Source of the DNA: Hymenobacter negativus
GTDB taxonomy: Bacteria; Bacteroidota; Bacteroidia; Cytophagales; Hymenobacteraceae
Assembly: GCF_016056375.1 (NCBI RefSeq)
Contig: NZ_JAEDAE010000003.1
Coordinates: 558,001 to 622,000, forward strand
Direction of reading: 5' to 3'
DNA length: 64,000 bases
Shown in pieces: positions 1-9,110 of the stretch (position 1 is its first letter; every line of letters starts with the position of its first letter). The position numbers and the translations under genes were made by a program. The notes under the pieces are model-generated. The model made no database searches, was not told the DNA's origin, and saw nothing but the letters and a program-made list of their open reading frames with translations.

Positions 1-465
1 GAAGCCTCGGCCGATGGCACCGCCTTCACTGCCGTAGCCGAGCTGGCCGCCGCCGGCAACAGCACCAGCACCCGTAACTACGAGTACCTCGACGCCTCGG
101 CTGCTGCCCAGGCTGCCAACCGCCGCTACTACCGCCTGCGCCAGGTGGACCTGGACGGTACCACCAACTACTCACCGGTAGTAACCCTGAGCCGCACTGC
201 CGCCACCGCTGCTCCCGCTACCGCCGAAGCCTACCCCAACCCCTTCACCGACCAGCTTTCGGTGGCCCTGCCCGGCAGTATCGAGCCCCAGGCCACGACC
301 GTGACGCTGCTCTCGCTGGCCGGCCGCCCGGTGTTCGCTACCAAGCTGGCCCTGAGCGCCGCCCCCCAGGCCCTGGCTGGCCTGCCCGAGCTGCCCGCCG
401 GGGTCTACGTTCTGCGCCTCACCACGGCCGGTGGCAGCATCACCCGCAAAGTAACCCGTCAATAA
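1..465 (+). CDS. C-terminal end of a T9SS-secreted protein (5' end outside window)
   Basis: The frame is open from the first base, so only the last 154 residues are seen. The first half, ending in RRYYRLRQVDLDGTTNYSPV, is the beta-rich segment that usually precedes the sorting domain in Bacteroidota surface and secreted proteins. The last 80 or so residues (AYPNPFTDQLSVAL, then LPAGVYVLRL and the basic end RKVTRQ) form a type A T9SS sorting domain, which directs export across the outer membrane and is then cleaved or used for anchoring. The catalytic or binding part lies upstream of the window, so the function of the whole protein cannot be told. It converges on the next gene, with a terminator hairpin between them. 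Confidence 0.85.
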   Translation, partial: EASADGTAFTAVAELAAAGNSTSTRNYEYLDASAAAQAANRRYYRLRQVDLDGTTNYSPVVTLSRTAATAAPATAEAYPNPFTDQLSVALPGSIEPQATTVTLLSLAGRPVFATKLALSAAPQALAGLPELPAGVYVLRLTTAGGSITRKVTRQ

Positions 466-489
466 GCCTCGGCTTTAGCTTTAAACGAA

Positions 490-531
490 ACCGGCCCCGG
501 CCTCCGTAAGGAGCGCCGGGGCCGGTGTTTT
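490..531 (+). terminator. Rho-independent terminator after the T9SS gene
   Basis: A GC-rich hairpin (arms ACCGGCCCCGGC / GCCGGGGCCGGT around a short GTAAG loop) is followed by TGTTTTG. It lies 25 bp after the stop codon and separates two convergent genes. Confidence 0.8.
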
Positions 532-532
532 G

Positions 533-829
533 CTAATTATTAGGCAGTAGCGTATCGTCGTTTTTAGCACGAAATTCTTTCGTGGCTTCCAGCTGAAACA
601 ACACAGCTCGAACTGCCGCCAGCGCCAGGATGGAGCCGCCTAGCCAGTACAGCAATCCGGGCGAGCCGCTTTGGGCTTTACCGTACTTGTCAGCAAATTG
701 AAACTCACTGGCCCCGTTGCGTTCCATCAGCCACCCGCAGCCGATAAAGAATAGGCCCGTCAAGCTGGCCCAGGTATAGCCGCTCGACAACACGCGCTTT
801 AAGTAGTAGAAAAAGAGAAAGCGCTTCAT
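533..829 (-). CDS. Small unknown membrane protein
   Basis: A 98-residue protein with two likely membrane segments (about residues 19-34 and 58-77) joined by a charged loop. The N-terminus is basic (MKRFLFFYYLKR), which suggests an inner-membrane protein with the N-terminus inside. It starts only 7 bp after the stop codon of the SerB-SerA fusion gene, so the two are probably transcribed together, but nothing links it to serine synthesis. I do not recognise the family. Confidence 0.55.
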   Translation of the reverse strand: MKRFLFFYYLKRVLSSGYTWASLTGLFFIGCGWLMERNGASEFQFADKYGKAQSGSPGLLYWLGGSILALAAVRAVLFQLEATKEFRAKNDDTLLPNN

Positions 830-836
830 ATGGCAG

Positions 837-2738
837 TTAGTAAAGCACTCGGAACTTGATGGTGTGTGCCACCGCGCGCAGGGCCTGAATCACTTCCTGG
901 TTATACTGCCGGTCGATATCCGTAATCACGTAGCCGATGTGCTCGTTGGTCTTCAGGTACTGGCCCAGGATGTTGACATGGTGCTGGGCCAGCACGTTGT
1001 TGATGTTGGCTAACACGCCGGGCACGTTGGCGTGGATGTGGATGAGGCGGTGGGCCTGTTGCGCGGGCAGCTGAATGTTGGGGAAATTGACCGACTGCTG
1101 GGTATTGCCAGTGTTGATGTACTGCATGATGCGCTCCGGCACAAACTCGGCAATGTTGCGCTGGGCCTCGGCCGTGCTGCCGCCGATGTGCGGCGTGAGC
1201 AGCACGTTGGGCAGGCCGCGCAGCTCGCTTTCGAAGGCTTCGTGGTTGGTTTTGGGCTCGTAAGGAAATACATCGACGGCCGCGCCGCCGAGGTGGCCGC
1301 TGCGCAGGGCCGCCGCCAGGGCCGGCACATCTACCACGTGGCCGCGGGCGTTGTTGATGAACAGCGCGCCTTTTTTCATGCGGGCAAACTCTTTCTCGCC
1401 GAAGAAATTCTCGTTCTCGGGACGGCCGTCGATGTGCAGTGTCACCACGTCGGACTGCTCCAGTAGCTCATCCAGGGCGCGGGCCTTTACGGCGTTGCCG
1501 AGCTGCAGTTTCTCGGCCATGTCGTAGTACATCACCTTCATGCCCACGGCCTCGGCCACCACCGAAAGCTGCGAGCCGATGTTGCCGTAACCCACAATGC
1601 CGAGGGTTTTGCCGCGAATCTCGAATGAGCCGCTGGCCGATTTGTCCCACTCGCCGACGTGCATTTTGGGGTTCTTTTCGGGGATGCGGCGGGCCAGCAC
1701 AATCAGCTCGGCCAGCGTGAGCTCTACCACCGAGCGGGTGTTGGAAAAAGGCGCGTTGAACACGGCTACGCCCTTTTTCATGGCCGCCGTGAGGTCAATC
1801 TGGTTGGTGCCGATGCAAAACGCCCCAATGCCAATTAGGCGGTTGGCCGCATCGAGCACGCGCTGCGTCACCTGCGTTTTCGAGCGGATGCCGAGCAGGC
1901 TCACGCCCTCGATGCGCTCGATGAGCTCGTCCTCGTCGAGGCCACCCTTCACTTCCTCCACCTGGTAGCCTTCCTGGCGGAAAAGCTCGGCGGCGCGGGC
2001 ATCGGGATTCTCCAGCAGGAGGACTTTGATGCGGTTTTTGGGGTATGATAAAGTCATGGGAAGTCTTAGTTGGTACAAAAACTCATCGAAGGTGGGTAGC
2101 ACTTCGTCGGCCTGAGCCACCACGGTAGGGCGACTAACGTTCTCGGTGTAAGCGTAGAAGCGATGGGCCAACCCGGCTTCGCGAATCTGGTAGTCGGTAT
2201 ACCCATCGCCGAGCACGTACACTGGCCCGTCCAAATCGAGTAATACTAATTGCCGGATTTTGCCGCCGTCACGGCTCAGCACATTGGCCGGGTCGCAGCC
2301 GGTGATGTTACCGGCCTCATCGAAGGTGAAGGTGTTGGCCAAAACGTGGCTGGCCGGAATGCCAAACTCGGCTACCACCGGCTCGATGAATTCGCGAAAG
2401 CCGCTGCTCACCACGTAAATGCGGTCGGCAAACTGCCGGAAAAACGCGCCGTTGCGCCGGATGCTTTCGCTCACCTTGGTTTTTAGCCGGGCAATGAGCG
2501 GGGCGAGGTGCTGTTCATTGGCCCCGAGCAGTGCCAGCCGCCGGCTCAGCGACTCCTGAAAGCCGATTTCGCCGGCCATGCCTTGGTCGGTGAGGGCCCG
2601 GATTTGGGCCACGCGTTCGGCCGCGTCAGGGCGGCCGGCCAAGGCAATATCGGCCAGCTCATCCAGCCCTTCAACCTGAGTGAAAGTGCTGTCGAAATCG
2701 AACACAAGGTAGGGCAGGGGGGCGGCGGCGTGGGGCAT
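837..2738 (-). CDS. serA: Phosphoserine phosphatase-like / D-3-phosphoglycerate dehydrogenase fusion
   Basis: Two serine-pathway enzymes in one chain of 633 residues. The first ~225 residues are a HAD phosphatase of the SerB type: the DFDST nucleophile loop, the VVSSGF motif and the GDGYTDY metal-binding motif are all present. The rest is phosphoglycerate dehydrogenase: NAD-binding GYGNIG, catalytic Arg in NNARGHVVDV, catalytic His in TPHIGGST, and a C-terminal ACT domain (IHIHANVPGVLANINNVL) that would sense serine. The fused protein could therefore carry the first and last steps of serine synthesis. I chose the ATG at 2738, because a -7-like CATCTTTG lies just upstream; an ATG at 2777 would add 13 residues. 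A Met at the domain boundary (position 2057) may mark the ancestral SerA start. Confidence 0.9.
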   Translation of the reverse strand: MPHAAAPLPYLVFDFDSTFTQVEGLDELADIALAGRPDAAERVAQIRALTDQGMAGEIGFQESLSRRLALLGANEQHLAPLIARLKTKVSESIRRNGAFFRQFADRIYVVSSGFREFIEPVVAEFGIPASHVLANTFTFDEAGNITGCDPANVLSRDGGKIRQLVLLDLDGPVYVLGDGYTDYQIREAGLAHRFYAYTENVSRPTVVAQADEVLPTFDEFLYQLRLPMTLSYPKNRIKVLLLENPDARAAELFRQEGYQVEEVKGGLDEDELIERIEGVSLLGIRSKTQVTQRVLDAANRLIGIGAFCIGTNQIDLTAAMKKGVAVFNAPFSNTRSVVELTLAELIVLARRIPEKNPKMHVGEWDKSASGSFEIRGKTLGIVGYGNIGSQLSVVAEAVGMKVMYYDMAEKLQLGNAVKARALDELLEQSDVVTLHIDGRPENENFFGEKEFARMKKGALFINNARGHVVDVPALAAALRSGHLGGAAVDVFPYEPKTNHEAFESELRGLPNVLLTPHIGGSTAEAQRNIAEFVPERIMQYINTGNTQQSVNFPNIQLPAQQAHRLIHIHANVPGVLANINNVLAQHHVNILGQYLKTNEHIGYVITDIDRQYNQEVIQALRAVAHTIKFRVLY

Positions 2739-2950
2739 GAGCGCAAAGATGCGCCCGGTGCTACCTTGGCGCGGCATTCTGTTACCAAGTTATTTTAGGA
2801 AGCGGTTGCTCACGCAACTCCTAAAAGAGCTGTTCGTCGGTTATGCACGTCACTTTCAGCCAGCACATGAACGCCGCGTATCTGTCACTGAGCTGAAATA
2901 CGGTATATTATCACCCGGTTTGATTTTAACAATGAATTTGCGCCTAAGCA

Positions 2951-3559
2951 ATGCGGCTTCGAATCCTGACAAAATGGTTCACTTATGTTCTGAGTGGCAC
3001 GATGGGGCTCTTTTTTGTGCTGCTGATAGCCAGTTTTGGTTCAGTCTTTTGGGTTAGGCGCGACGTGCCGGCCGGTGTCACGGCAGCAAATGTGGAGCGG
3101 GTGCGGTGCGGCATGAATGCCACTCAGGTGATGGCAGTTCTTGGGCGTCCGCTCTCCATATACTCGTATAAGGGCAGCGGTACGCACGATATGGCCACCT
3201 GCCACGGTACCGCCAACAGAGAGGGCGTAGTCGACGTTGAGGTGAGCGACACGATGAATGTTGTGGCCTTGCTGCGCCGCGCCACCGCCGACACCGCCGT
3301 GCATGCCTGCGACATTGGTGACTTCCGCGCCCACGACCGCAACACCACTTTTACCTATTCACGCCCGGTGGCGGTGGCGGGCCGTTACCCCATGCTTTGG
3401 GTCATGCTGGACTCTACGGCTCACGTATCGCAGGTTTCCGTGAAAGGGTACACCCCTTATTTTTTCCTAGAAGACGATAATACAGAGTATCTGGCAACGG
3501 CAAACCCAGCTACCAACCCTTACCGCAAGGAAATTTTGCGGCAATTATTCGGCCGGTAA
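2951..3559 (+). CDS. Membrane-anchored protein with a BamE/SmpA-like motif
   Basis: A 202-residue protein with one N-terminal membrane segment (about residues 15-34) and the remainder outside the cytoplasm. Residues about 50-65 (VRCGMNATQVMAVLGRP) resemble the G-M-T-x-x-Q-V-x-x-x-L-G-x-P helix of BamE/SmpA-like small outer-membrane lipoproteins, but there is no lipobox and the rest is not recognisable. It is followed 8 bp later by another exported unknown protein and then by a small conserved gene, so the three probably form an operon. Confidence 0.6.
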   Translation: MRLRILTKWFTYVLSGTMGLFFVLLIASFGSVFWVRRDVPAGVTAANVERVRCGMNATQVMAVLGRPLSIYSYKGSGTHDMATCHGTANREGVVDVEVSDTMNVVALLRRATADTAVHACDIGDFRAHDRNTTFTYSRPVAVAGRYPMLWVMLDSTAHVSQVSVKGYTPYFFLEDDNTEYLATANPATNPYRKEILRQLFGR

Positions 3560-3567
3560 ATAGCAAT

Positions 3568-4209
3568 ATGAAGCCGCTGTTACTCCTGTTGCTCACACTG
3601 CTGTTGAAAGTACCAGCCGGCGCGCCGCCGAAAGTGCGCGTCACGTTCAGCCCGCTCACGAAAGCGGCGTATTTAGCGGCGGCGAAGGCTGCCGTGGTGA
3701 CGAAGCCGGTCCTGACCTTTCCGCTGAAGAAGGTGCGGGGGCGCATTGTGATTCCGACTAATAGCGGCCCCAAGGTTTTTAAGGATAATCCGGTGGCGGA
3801 AGACGACCCTGATTGGGAAAAATATACTTATCGTGGCTACAGTCCACAACTTGAGTGTCATTTAATTGAGCATAGCCATTACGAATGGATTGGCGAAATA
3901 CTACTTGACAAGAGCGGGCGGCAAACGGAAATTTTTAGTATGCCTTTTTATTCGCCTGATTTAAGAAGCTTTGTGACCATATCTGCGGGTATTGGATACT
4001 CTGTATTTCCCAATGAAATCAGCCTTTCCCAGTTTGAAAAAGGGCATTGGCGCGAGGTCTGGAAATTGGAGCCTTCTGTAGAGCCCGCTACATGGGAGCC
4101 AGAAGAAATCAAATGGCTTTCCAACTCAACTCTGCTGCTGAAAAAGAAGATGTGGACCGGCAAAAGCCCCGGCACCACGTTCACCTACGCCAAGCTGACT
4201 ATTCTGTAA
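3568..4209 (+). CDS. Secreted protein of unknown function
   Basis: 213 residues with a hydrophobic leader (MKPLLLLLLTLLLKVPAGA) that fits a Sec signal peptide. The mature part is rich in aromatic and charged residues (for example YTYRGYSPQLECHLIEH) and looks like a beta-sheet protein. I recognise no motif. The middle of the gene is visibly more AT-rich than its neighbours, which may mean recent acquisition or weak selection. It sits 8 bp after one small gene and 7 bp before the next, consistent with co-transcription. Confidence 0.6.
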   Translation: MKPLLLLLLTLLLKVPAGAPPKVRVTFSPLTKAAYLAAAKAAVVTKPVLTFPLKKVRGRIVIPTNSGPKVFKDNPVAEDDPDWEKYTYRGYSPQLECHLIEHSHYEWIGEILLDKSGRQTEIFSMPFYSPDLRSFVTISAGIGYSVFPNEISLSQFEKGHWREVWKLEPSVEPATWEPEEIKWLSNSTLLLKKKMWTGKSPGTTFTYAKLTIL

Positions 4210-4216
4210 ATAATTC

Positions 4217-4576
4217 ATGCGACCCCAACGCCTCGTGTTTGTGTACAATGCCGACGGCGGCCGGCTGGCCGGTCTCAAGGATATGTTTCACAAAATCCTT
4301 TCGCCCGGCACCTACCCGTGCTCGCTGTGCGCCGTCACCTATGGCGCTACCAGCATGTATCCGGAGTGGCGGGAATTTATCAAGACGCTGCCCGTGCCGG
4401 TGGATTTTCTGCACCGCGACGAGTTCATTCGCGATTACCCGCAGTGGGCGCGGTACCCACTGCCGGCCGCGTTTGGGGTGGGCGACGGTGGCGGGCTCAC
4501 GCCTTTCATCGAAGCACCGGAGATGGACGCGACCGATTTGAATGGCCTGATGCAACTGGTGCGGCAGCGGCTGTAG
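4217..4576 (+). CDS. Conserved small protein with a CxxC motif
   Basis: A 119-residue soluble protein beginning RLVFVYNADGG, with the block SPGTYPCSLCAVTYGA and later FIRDYPQW and LPAAFG. This is a recognisable conserved family of unknown function, sometimes loosely labelled as a GTPase although no P-loop is present. The single CxxC (PCSLC) could bind metal or be redox-active; that is inference. It is the last gene of a three-gene run starting at 2951. Confidence 0.65.
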   Translation: MRPQRLVFVYNADGGRLAGLKDMFHKILSPGTYPCSLCAVTYGATSMYPEWREFIKTLPVPVDFLHRDEFIRDYPQWARYPLPAAFGVGDGGGLTPFIEAPEMDATDLNGLMQLVRQRL

Positions 4577-4671
4577 GGGCAGCGGGAAGTGGCCGTAAGC
4601 TATAAGACCGTCAGGTAGAGTGTAGCAAAGCATTGTTACCGCGCAGTTAATCAAATTGATTGAATTGCTGC

Positions 4672-4709
4672 TGCGGGAGAGATGCTTCGACTGCGCTCAG
4701 CATGACGTT
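4672..4709 (+). repeat. Half-copy of the dispersed 38-bp palindrome arm
   Basis: This 38-bp stretch (core GATGCTTCGACTGCGCTCAG) is identical to the right arm of the palindrome at 60868-60905. Here only one arm is present, 44 bp upstream of the M1 aminopeptidase start codon. It lies between genes and is not needed for coding. Confidence 0.85.
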
Positions 4710-4752
4710 CTTTTGTGCGATTCATTCTTCGGTTGACCAATCCATCATTCGC

Positions 4753-6747
4753 ATGAAACTAACTTTCCTGCCCGGCGCACTGCTGGGCGCGGCCCTGCTG
4801 GCGGCCGGCCCGGCCCTGGCCCAGGCCCCCAATATCGGCCCGGCCTACGACTCGCGCACGCTGTTCAACCCGTCGTTCATTGAGCAGCTGAGCACGCCTA
4901 CGCGCACGGCCGGCGGCCAGCCCGGCGCGCAGTATTGGCAGAACGCCGCCGACTATAAAATAGACGCCCGCCTCGACGAGAAAACGGCCCGCGTGACAGC
5001 CACCGTGGCCATCACCTACACCAACAACTCGCCCGATGCGCTGCCCTTCGTGTGGCTGCAGGTCGACCAGAACCTGTACCGCGAAGACTCGCGCGGGGCG
5101 GCCATCACGCCCGTGGGCGGCGGGCGCTTCGGCAACAACTCGCGCGGCTTCCGGGGCGGCGACTCGCTGCAGACGGTGACCGTTGAGCTGCACGGCAAGA
5201 AGCTGAAGGCCAACTACCGCGTGACCGACACGCGCATGCAAATCATCCTGCCCGAAGCCCTGAAACCCCACGGCGACAAGCTGAAAATTGACATTGCCTA
5301 CGGCTTCACCATCCCCGAATACGGCTCCGACCGCCTCGGCCGGCTGAAAACCAAGAACGGCGAAATCTTCGAGGTGGCGCAGTGGTACCCGCGCATGGCC
5401 GTGTACGACGACGTGGAGGGCTGGAACACGCTGCCCTATCTCACGGCCGAGTTTTACCTCGAATACGGCAACTTCGACTACACCGTGAACGTGCCCGCCA
5501 ACTACCTAGTGGGCGGCTCGGGCGAGCTGGTGAACCCTACCGAAGTGCTGACCAGCGCCCAGCAAAGCCGCTTGGCCAAAGCCGCCGGCTCGGACCAAAC
5601 GGTAGTGGTGCGCTCTGCCGATGAGGTGACGCAGGCCGGCTCGCGGCCCGGCGGCAAAAATGGCCGCCTGACCTGGCATTTCAAGTGCCAGCGGGCGCGC
5701 GACGTGGCCTGGGCCGCGTCGTCGGCCTTTGTGTGGGATGCGGCCAAAATGAACCTGCCCAGTGGGCGTAAGTCGTTGGCGCAGTCGCTGTACCCGGTGG
5801 AGGCGGCCCAGGACACGGCCTGGAACCGCTCGACGGAATACGTGAAGAAGAGCATCGAATTCAACTCGAAGCAGTGGTACGAATACACCTACCCGGTGGC
5901 GACGAACGTGGCCGGCGTGGTGGGCGGCATGGAGTACCCGGGCATCGTGTTCTGCGGGGCCAAATCCCGCAAAGCCAGCCTGTGGAGCGTGACGGACCAC
6001 GAGTTTGGGCACAACTGGTTCCCGATGATTGTGGGCTCGAACGAGCGCAAGTATCCGTGGATGGACGAGGGCTTCAACACCTTCATCAACATCCTCTCGA
6101 GCGCCAACTTTAACAACGGCGAGTACGCCAAGCAGCTGAACGACACCGCGCGGCTGGTACAAGGCAACATCCGCTACATCATGGACCCGGCCACCGTGCC
6201 GCCTTACACCGTGCCCGACGTGACGCCCTCCAACTACCTCGGCTACGCGGCTTACAGCAAAATGGGCTACGGCCTGTTTCTGCTGCGCTCGGAAATACTC
6301 GGGCCGGAGCGGTTCGACTACGCATTCCGCACCTACATCAAGCGCTGGGCCTTCAAACACCCGCAGCCGAAGGACTTTTTCCGGACCATGAACGAGGCCA
6401 GCGGCGAAGATTTGACCTGGTTCTGGCGCGAGTGGGTGTACAATAACTGGACCCTCGACCAAGCCGTGACCACCGTGGCCTACGTGAACCAGGACCCCGC
6501 CCAGGGCGCCCTCATCACCGTAGAGAATAAAGGTCAGGCCGCTATGCCTGTCATCGCCGACGTGACCGAAACCTCCGGCAAAACCACCCGCGTGCGCCTG
6601 CCCGTGGAAGTGTGGCAGCGCAGCGGCACCTGGACCTTCCGCTACAACTCCACCACGCCGCTCACGCTGGTGCGCCTCAACCCCACCAAGCTGCTGCCTG
6701 ATGCCAACCCCGCCAACAACGTGTGGCGCGCACAGGTGCTGAAGTAG
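4753..6747 (+). CDS. M1 family zinc aminopeptidase, secreted
   Basis: A 664-residue enzyme that removes N-terminal residues from peptides. The zinc site HEFGH is at residues 416-420 with the third ligand Glu439 in DEGFNTF, giving HExxH-x18-E; the substrate-binding GGMEYPG lies near residues 391-397. The N-terminus [19 protein letters not shown]...ALAQ is a clear signal peptide, so the enzyme works in the periplasm or outside. The start at 4753 is chosen because it gives this signal peptide directly; the frame stays open further upstream through a dispersed repeat, which is unlikely to be coding. A strong terminator follows. It fits the many other peptidases in this window. Confidence 0.93.
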   Translation: MKLTFLPGALLGAALLAAGPALAQAPNIGPAYDSRTLFNPSFIEQLSTPTRTAGGQPGAQYWQNAADYKIDARLDEKTARVTATVAITYTNNSPDALPFVWLQVDQNLYREDSRGAAITPVGGGRFGNNSRGFRGGDSLQTVTVELHGKKLKANYRVTDTRMQIILPEALKPHGDKLKIDIAYGFTIPEYGSDRLGRLKTKNGEIFEVAQWYPRMAVYDDVEGWNTLPYLTAEFYLEYGNFDYTVNVPANYLVGGSGELVNPTEVLTSAQQSRLAKAAGSDQTVVVRSADEVTQAGSRPGGKNGRLTWHFKCQRARDVAWAASSAFVWDAAKMNLPSGRKSLAQSLYPVEAAQDTAWNRSTEYVKKSIEFNSKQWYEYTYPVATNVAGVVGGMEYPGIVFCGAKSRKASLWSVTDHEFGHNWFPMIVGSNERKYPWMDEGFNTFINILSSANFNNGEYAKQLNDTARLVQGNIRYIMDPATVPPYTVPDVTPSNYLGYAAYSKMGYGLFLLRSEILGPERFDYAFRTYIKRWAFKHPQPKDFFRTMNEASGEDLTWFWREWVYNNWTLDQAVTTVAYVNQDPAQGALITVENKGQAAMPVIADVTETSGKTTRVRLPVEVWQRSGTWTFRYNSTTPLTLVRLNPTKLLPDANPANNVWRAQVLK

Positions 6748-6776
6748 CCGCGCCAGGCAGTATTGTTTAGAAGCGT

Positions 6777-6813
6777 AAAGCCCCGACTGTTTTCCGAGCA
6801 GTCGGGGCTTTTA
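6777..6813 (+). terminator. Terminator of the M1 aminopeptidase gene
   Basis: A 13-bp hairpin (AAAGCCCCGACTG / CAGTCGGGGCTTT) followed by TTAT, 30 bp after the stop codon. Confidence 0.85.
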
Positions 6814-6827
6814 TCTATTTGGAGAAT

Positions 6828-6909
6828 GTAGAGACGCATATTTGCGTCTCGTCGTTGAGCAGAATTGTTCGTAAGGCTTCTGCGAGGAGACGCAAATATG
6901 CGTCTCTAC
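6828..6909. repeat. Inverted repeat of the GTAGAGACGCA family
   Basis: Two 23-bp perfect arms (6828-6850 and 6887-6909) containing GTAGAGACGCA, separated by 36 bp. Each arm is itself nearly palindromic (GAGACGCA...TGCGTCTC). A shorter member lies at 44928-44951. The element sits between convergent genes. Confidence 0.8.
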
Positions 6910-6915
6910 ACCGTT

Positions 6916-7353
6916 CTACCCGCGCCGCGCCAGGTTTCGGTTATACTGAGCGCCGCCGAATAAATACAGCATCAGTGCACGTGAGTAGCGCAGGATGAGC
7001 GGCGTAAGCAGCACCGTGGCCCCGGTGATAATGGCCACGTACACCCACGTATCGGGGTTGCCTAGCAGGTAGTAAATCAGCACGCCCAGCACCAGGAACA
7101 TCGCCACGTTGAAGCCAAAGGTGATGTACATCGAGCCAAAATAGAAACCCGGCTCGGGCTCAAACGACTGGCCGCACACGGGGCACTGCGCGGGCATCTG
7201 GGCAAATTTGGTCACGTTCAGGGCCGAATAGCTGAACAGCTTGCCCTGGTGGCAGCGCGGGCAGCGCAGCTTGGCCAAAGCCAGGGCCGTCGAATCGACG
7301 AGTTCGTAGGTGTTGGTGGTTTCGGCCATAACGGGGGCAGGAGAGGTAGGCAT
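6916..7353 (-). CDS. DUF983 family membrane protein
   Basis: 145 residues. The first 65 carry two zinc-ribbon-like pairs (CPRCHQGKLF and CPVCGQSFEPEPG), followed by GFYFGSMYI and two membrane helices (about residues 78-97 and 103-122). This order is diagnostic of DUF983, a conserved inner-membrane family of unknown role. A Met at residue 9 is an alternative start. It stands alone, separated by an inverted repeat from the M1 gene. Confidence 0.85.
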   Translation of the reverse strand: MPTSPAPVMAETTNTYELVDSTALALAKLRCPRCHQGKLFSYSALNVTKFAQMPAQCPVCGQSFEPEPGFYFGSMYITFGFNVAMFLVLGVLIYYLLGNPDTWVYVAIITGATVLLTPLILRYSRALMLYLFGGAQYNRNLARRG

Positions 7354-7495
7354 AATAGGTAGCGAATCTATACGGGAAAATGCGGCCCGCGCCCATGCGC
7401 AAGCGGCCGGCGCGGCACCTGCCGCTTTGGTACCCCAAAATTACCGGGTGCTTTCCCCGCCTGCGCAGCCCGTTTGCGGGGGCTTACAGGACAAA

Positions 7496-8371
7496 TCAAC
7501 GCTGCTGCCGAAATGCTTCCGGCGTGGTGCCGGTGTACTTGCGGAAGTAGCGCACGAAATAAGACGCGTCTTCAAAGCCCAGCTCGTAGGCCACCTGCGC
7601 CACGCCCAGCGCCGAGTGGCTCAGCAGGCGCCGGGCCTCCGTCGTAACCCGCTCGTGGATGAGCTCGCTGGCCGTTTTGTTGAGCACGCGGCGGCACAGC
7701 GCGTTGAGGTGGTTGGCCGATACGTGCAACAGCGCGGCATAGTCGCGCACGCTGCGGTGGGTGCGGTAGTGCTGGTTGAGCAGCGCCCCGAACTGCCGGA
7801 TTTGCTGCTGGGCTAGGCCGGCTTCGGCCGTGGCCGTGGCCGTGTAGTGGCGGGCGGCCAGCTCCAGGCACAGGTGCAGGTAGGACCGAAAAACCTCAGC
7901 CTGATTGGCTTTTGGCTCCGAAAACTCATCAAACAGGTGTTCGATGAGGGACCGAATCTCCGTTTCGGTGGGCGGCAGGTAGAGCACCGGCGGGTGCGTG
8001 CTATCGAAAAACGGAAAGTCGTAGAGCCCGCTGCCGGGGTAGCGAAAAAGGTAGAATTCGGCGCTGAAAAAGACCACGAAGCCACGCGTGTCCGGCGTCA
8101 GGTGCCAGTGGTGCACCTGCCCCGGCGCCAGAAAAAACAGGCTGCCCGGCCGCAGCTCATACGTCACCAAATCGACGGTGTGCATGCCCGCGCCCTCGGT
8201 GATGTAGAGCAGCAGGTAGAAGTCGTGGGCGTGCGGCGCGTTGACGTGCGGAAACCGGACCACGTGGCTTTCCAGCCGGTCGCAGTAGTAGGGCGTGCGG
8301 GCCAGCGGCCCAGGAAACGAGGCCAGTGCGAGAACCGGCGGGGGCGTACCCGGTAGGGCGGTGGGCTTCAT
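7496..8371 (-). CDS. AraC-family transcriptional regulator with cupin sensor domain
   Basis: 291 residues. Residues about 30-120 form a cupin fold (HAHDFYLLLYITEG, then LRPGSLFFLAPGQVHHW), the effector-binding part. The last 100 residues contain two helix-turn-helix units; the final one reads VAYELGFEDASYFVRYFRKYTG, the AraC/XylS signature. It probably binds a small ligand and activates nearby or distant genes; neither ligand nor target can be read here. The gene is divergent from nothing: the YetF-like gene upstream runs in the same direction. A TACCTTCG box ends 4 bp before the ATG, so the transcript is probably leaderless. Confidence 0.9.
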   Translation of the reverse strand: MKPTALPGTPPPVLALASFPGPLARTPYYCDRLESHVVRFPHVNAPHAHDFYLLLYITEGAGMHTVDLVTYELRPGSLFFLAPGQVHHWHLTPDTRGFVVFFSAEFYLFRYPGSGLYDFPFFDSTHPPVLYLPPTETEIRSLIEHLFDEFSEPKANQAEVFRSYLHLCLELAARHYTATATAEAGLAQQQIRQFGALLNQHYRTHRSVRDYAALLHVSANHLNALCRRVLNKTASELIHERVTTEARRLLSHSALGVAQVAYELGFEDASYFVRYFRKYTGTTPEAFRQQR

Positions 8372-8375
8372 GGCG

Positions 8376-8383
8376 CGAAGGTA
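8376..8383 (-). promoter_or_regulatory. Bacteroidota-type -7 box of the AraC gene
   Basis: On the minus strand the bases read TACCTTCG, one mismatch from TAnnTTTG, and lie 4 bp before the ATG at 8371. Transcription would begin at or very near the start codon. Confidence 0.55.
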
Positions 8384-8393
8384 AGTGCGCCGC

Positions 8394-9110
8394 TTATGCC
8401 TCCCTTTTGGCAGTGCACACCAGCACCCATTCCTTGCCCTCGCACACCGCGCAGCTGGCCGTCTGGCCCCGCGCCAACTCCTTTACTTCGCCGCACTTGC
8501 AGCAGGCGTGCGGGCCGGCCACTTCCACACGGTGCTGCGATTTGGCCAGCAGCTCGGGCCAGATGGGCAGGCCGGGCCGGGCCTCGTCGGGGGCGAAGAA
8601 GTAGGCGCTGAGGTTGCCGGTGGCTTCCATGTAGGCGCGGCGCACTTGCCCCAGGTGCTCTACCTGCTGCTGCCGTAGCTCACCGAATAATTCCTTTTGG
8701 GTGAGGTTGAGGTTGTCGAGGTTTTTCATATTGATACGGCCTTCTTCGACCAGCAGTACGGGCGTGCCTTCGAGCCAGTCGCTAAAGCGCGGAAACCACT
8801 CGGTGAGGCGGTTAAACAGCCAGTACATGGCACTAACCACGGCAAACACGATGACGACGGGCAGCAGCGGCGTGTCGTGGTAAAACATGGTGTCGCCGGC
8901 CGCCGAGCCCAGGCCGAGAATAATGCTAAGCTCAAAAATGGAGAGCTGACGCACGCCGCGCCGGCCCGTTACACGCAGGGCGGCCAGCATGAGCACATAA
9001 GTTACCACGCACCGAAACACGACTTCGAGCAGGAAGGTGGGGGGCGCGTCGGCCGTCCAGAGCAGGCGCTGCCAGTCGAAGGGCGTGATGGGTTCGGCAA
9101 GTAGCAGCAT
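8394..9110 (-). CDS. YetF-like DUF421 membrane protein
   Basis: 238 residues. Three N-terminal membrane helices (about 25-45, 53-70, 76-95 including SIFELSIILGLGSAAGD) are followed by a cytoplasmic DUF421-type domain (VLLVEEGRINMKNLDNLNLTQKEL). The C-terminus carries two CxxC pairs (CCKCGE and CAVCEG) that look like a zinc ribbon, an addition not found in the minimal family. Function of the family is unknown. I chose the ATG at 9110, 11 bp after a -7-like CACTTTTG; a GTG at 9143 would add 11 residues. Confidence 0.85.
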   Translation of the reverse strand: MLLLAEPITPFDWQRLLWTADAPPTFLLEVVFRCVVTYVLMLAALRVTGRRGVRQLSIFELSIILGLGSAAGDTMFYHDTPLLPVVIVFAVVSAMYWLFNRLTEWFPRFSDWLEGTPVLLVEEGRINMKNLDNLNLTQKELFGELRQQQVEHLGQVRRAYMEATGNLSAYFFAPDEARPGLPIWPELLAKSQHRVEVAGPHACCKCGEVKELARGQTASCAVCEGKEWVLVCTAKREA

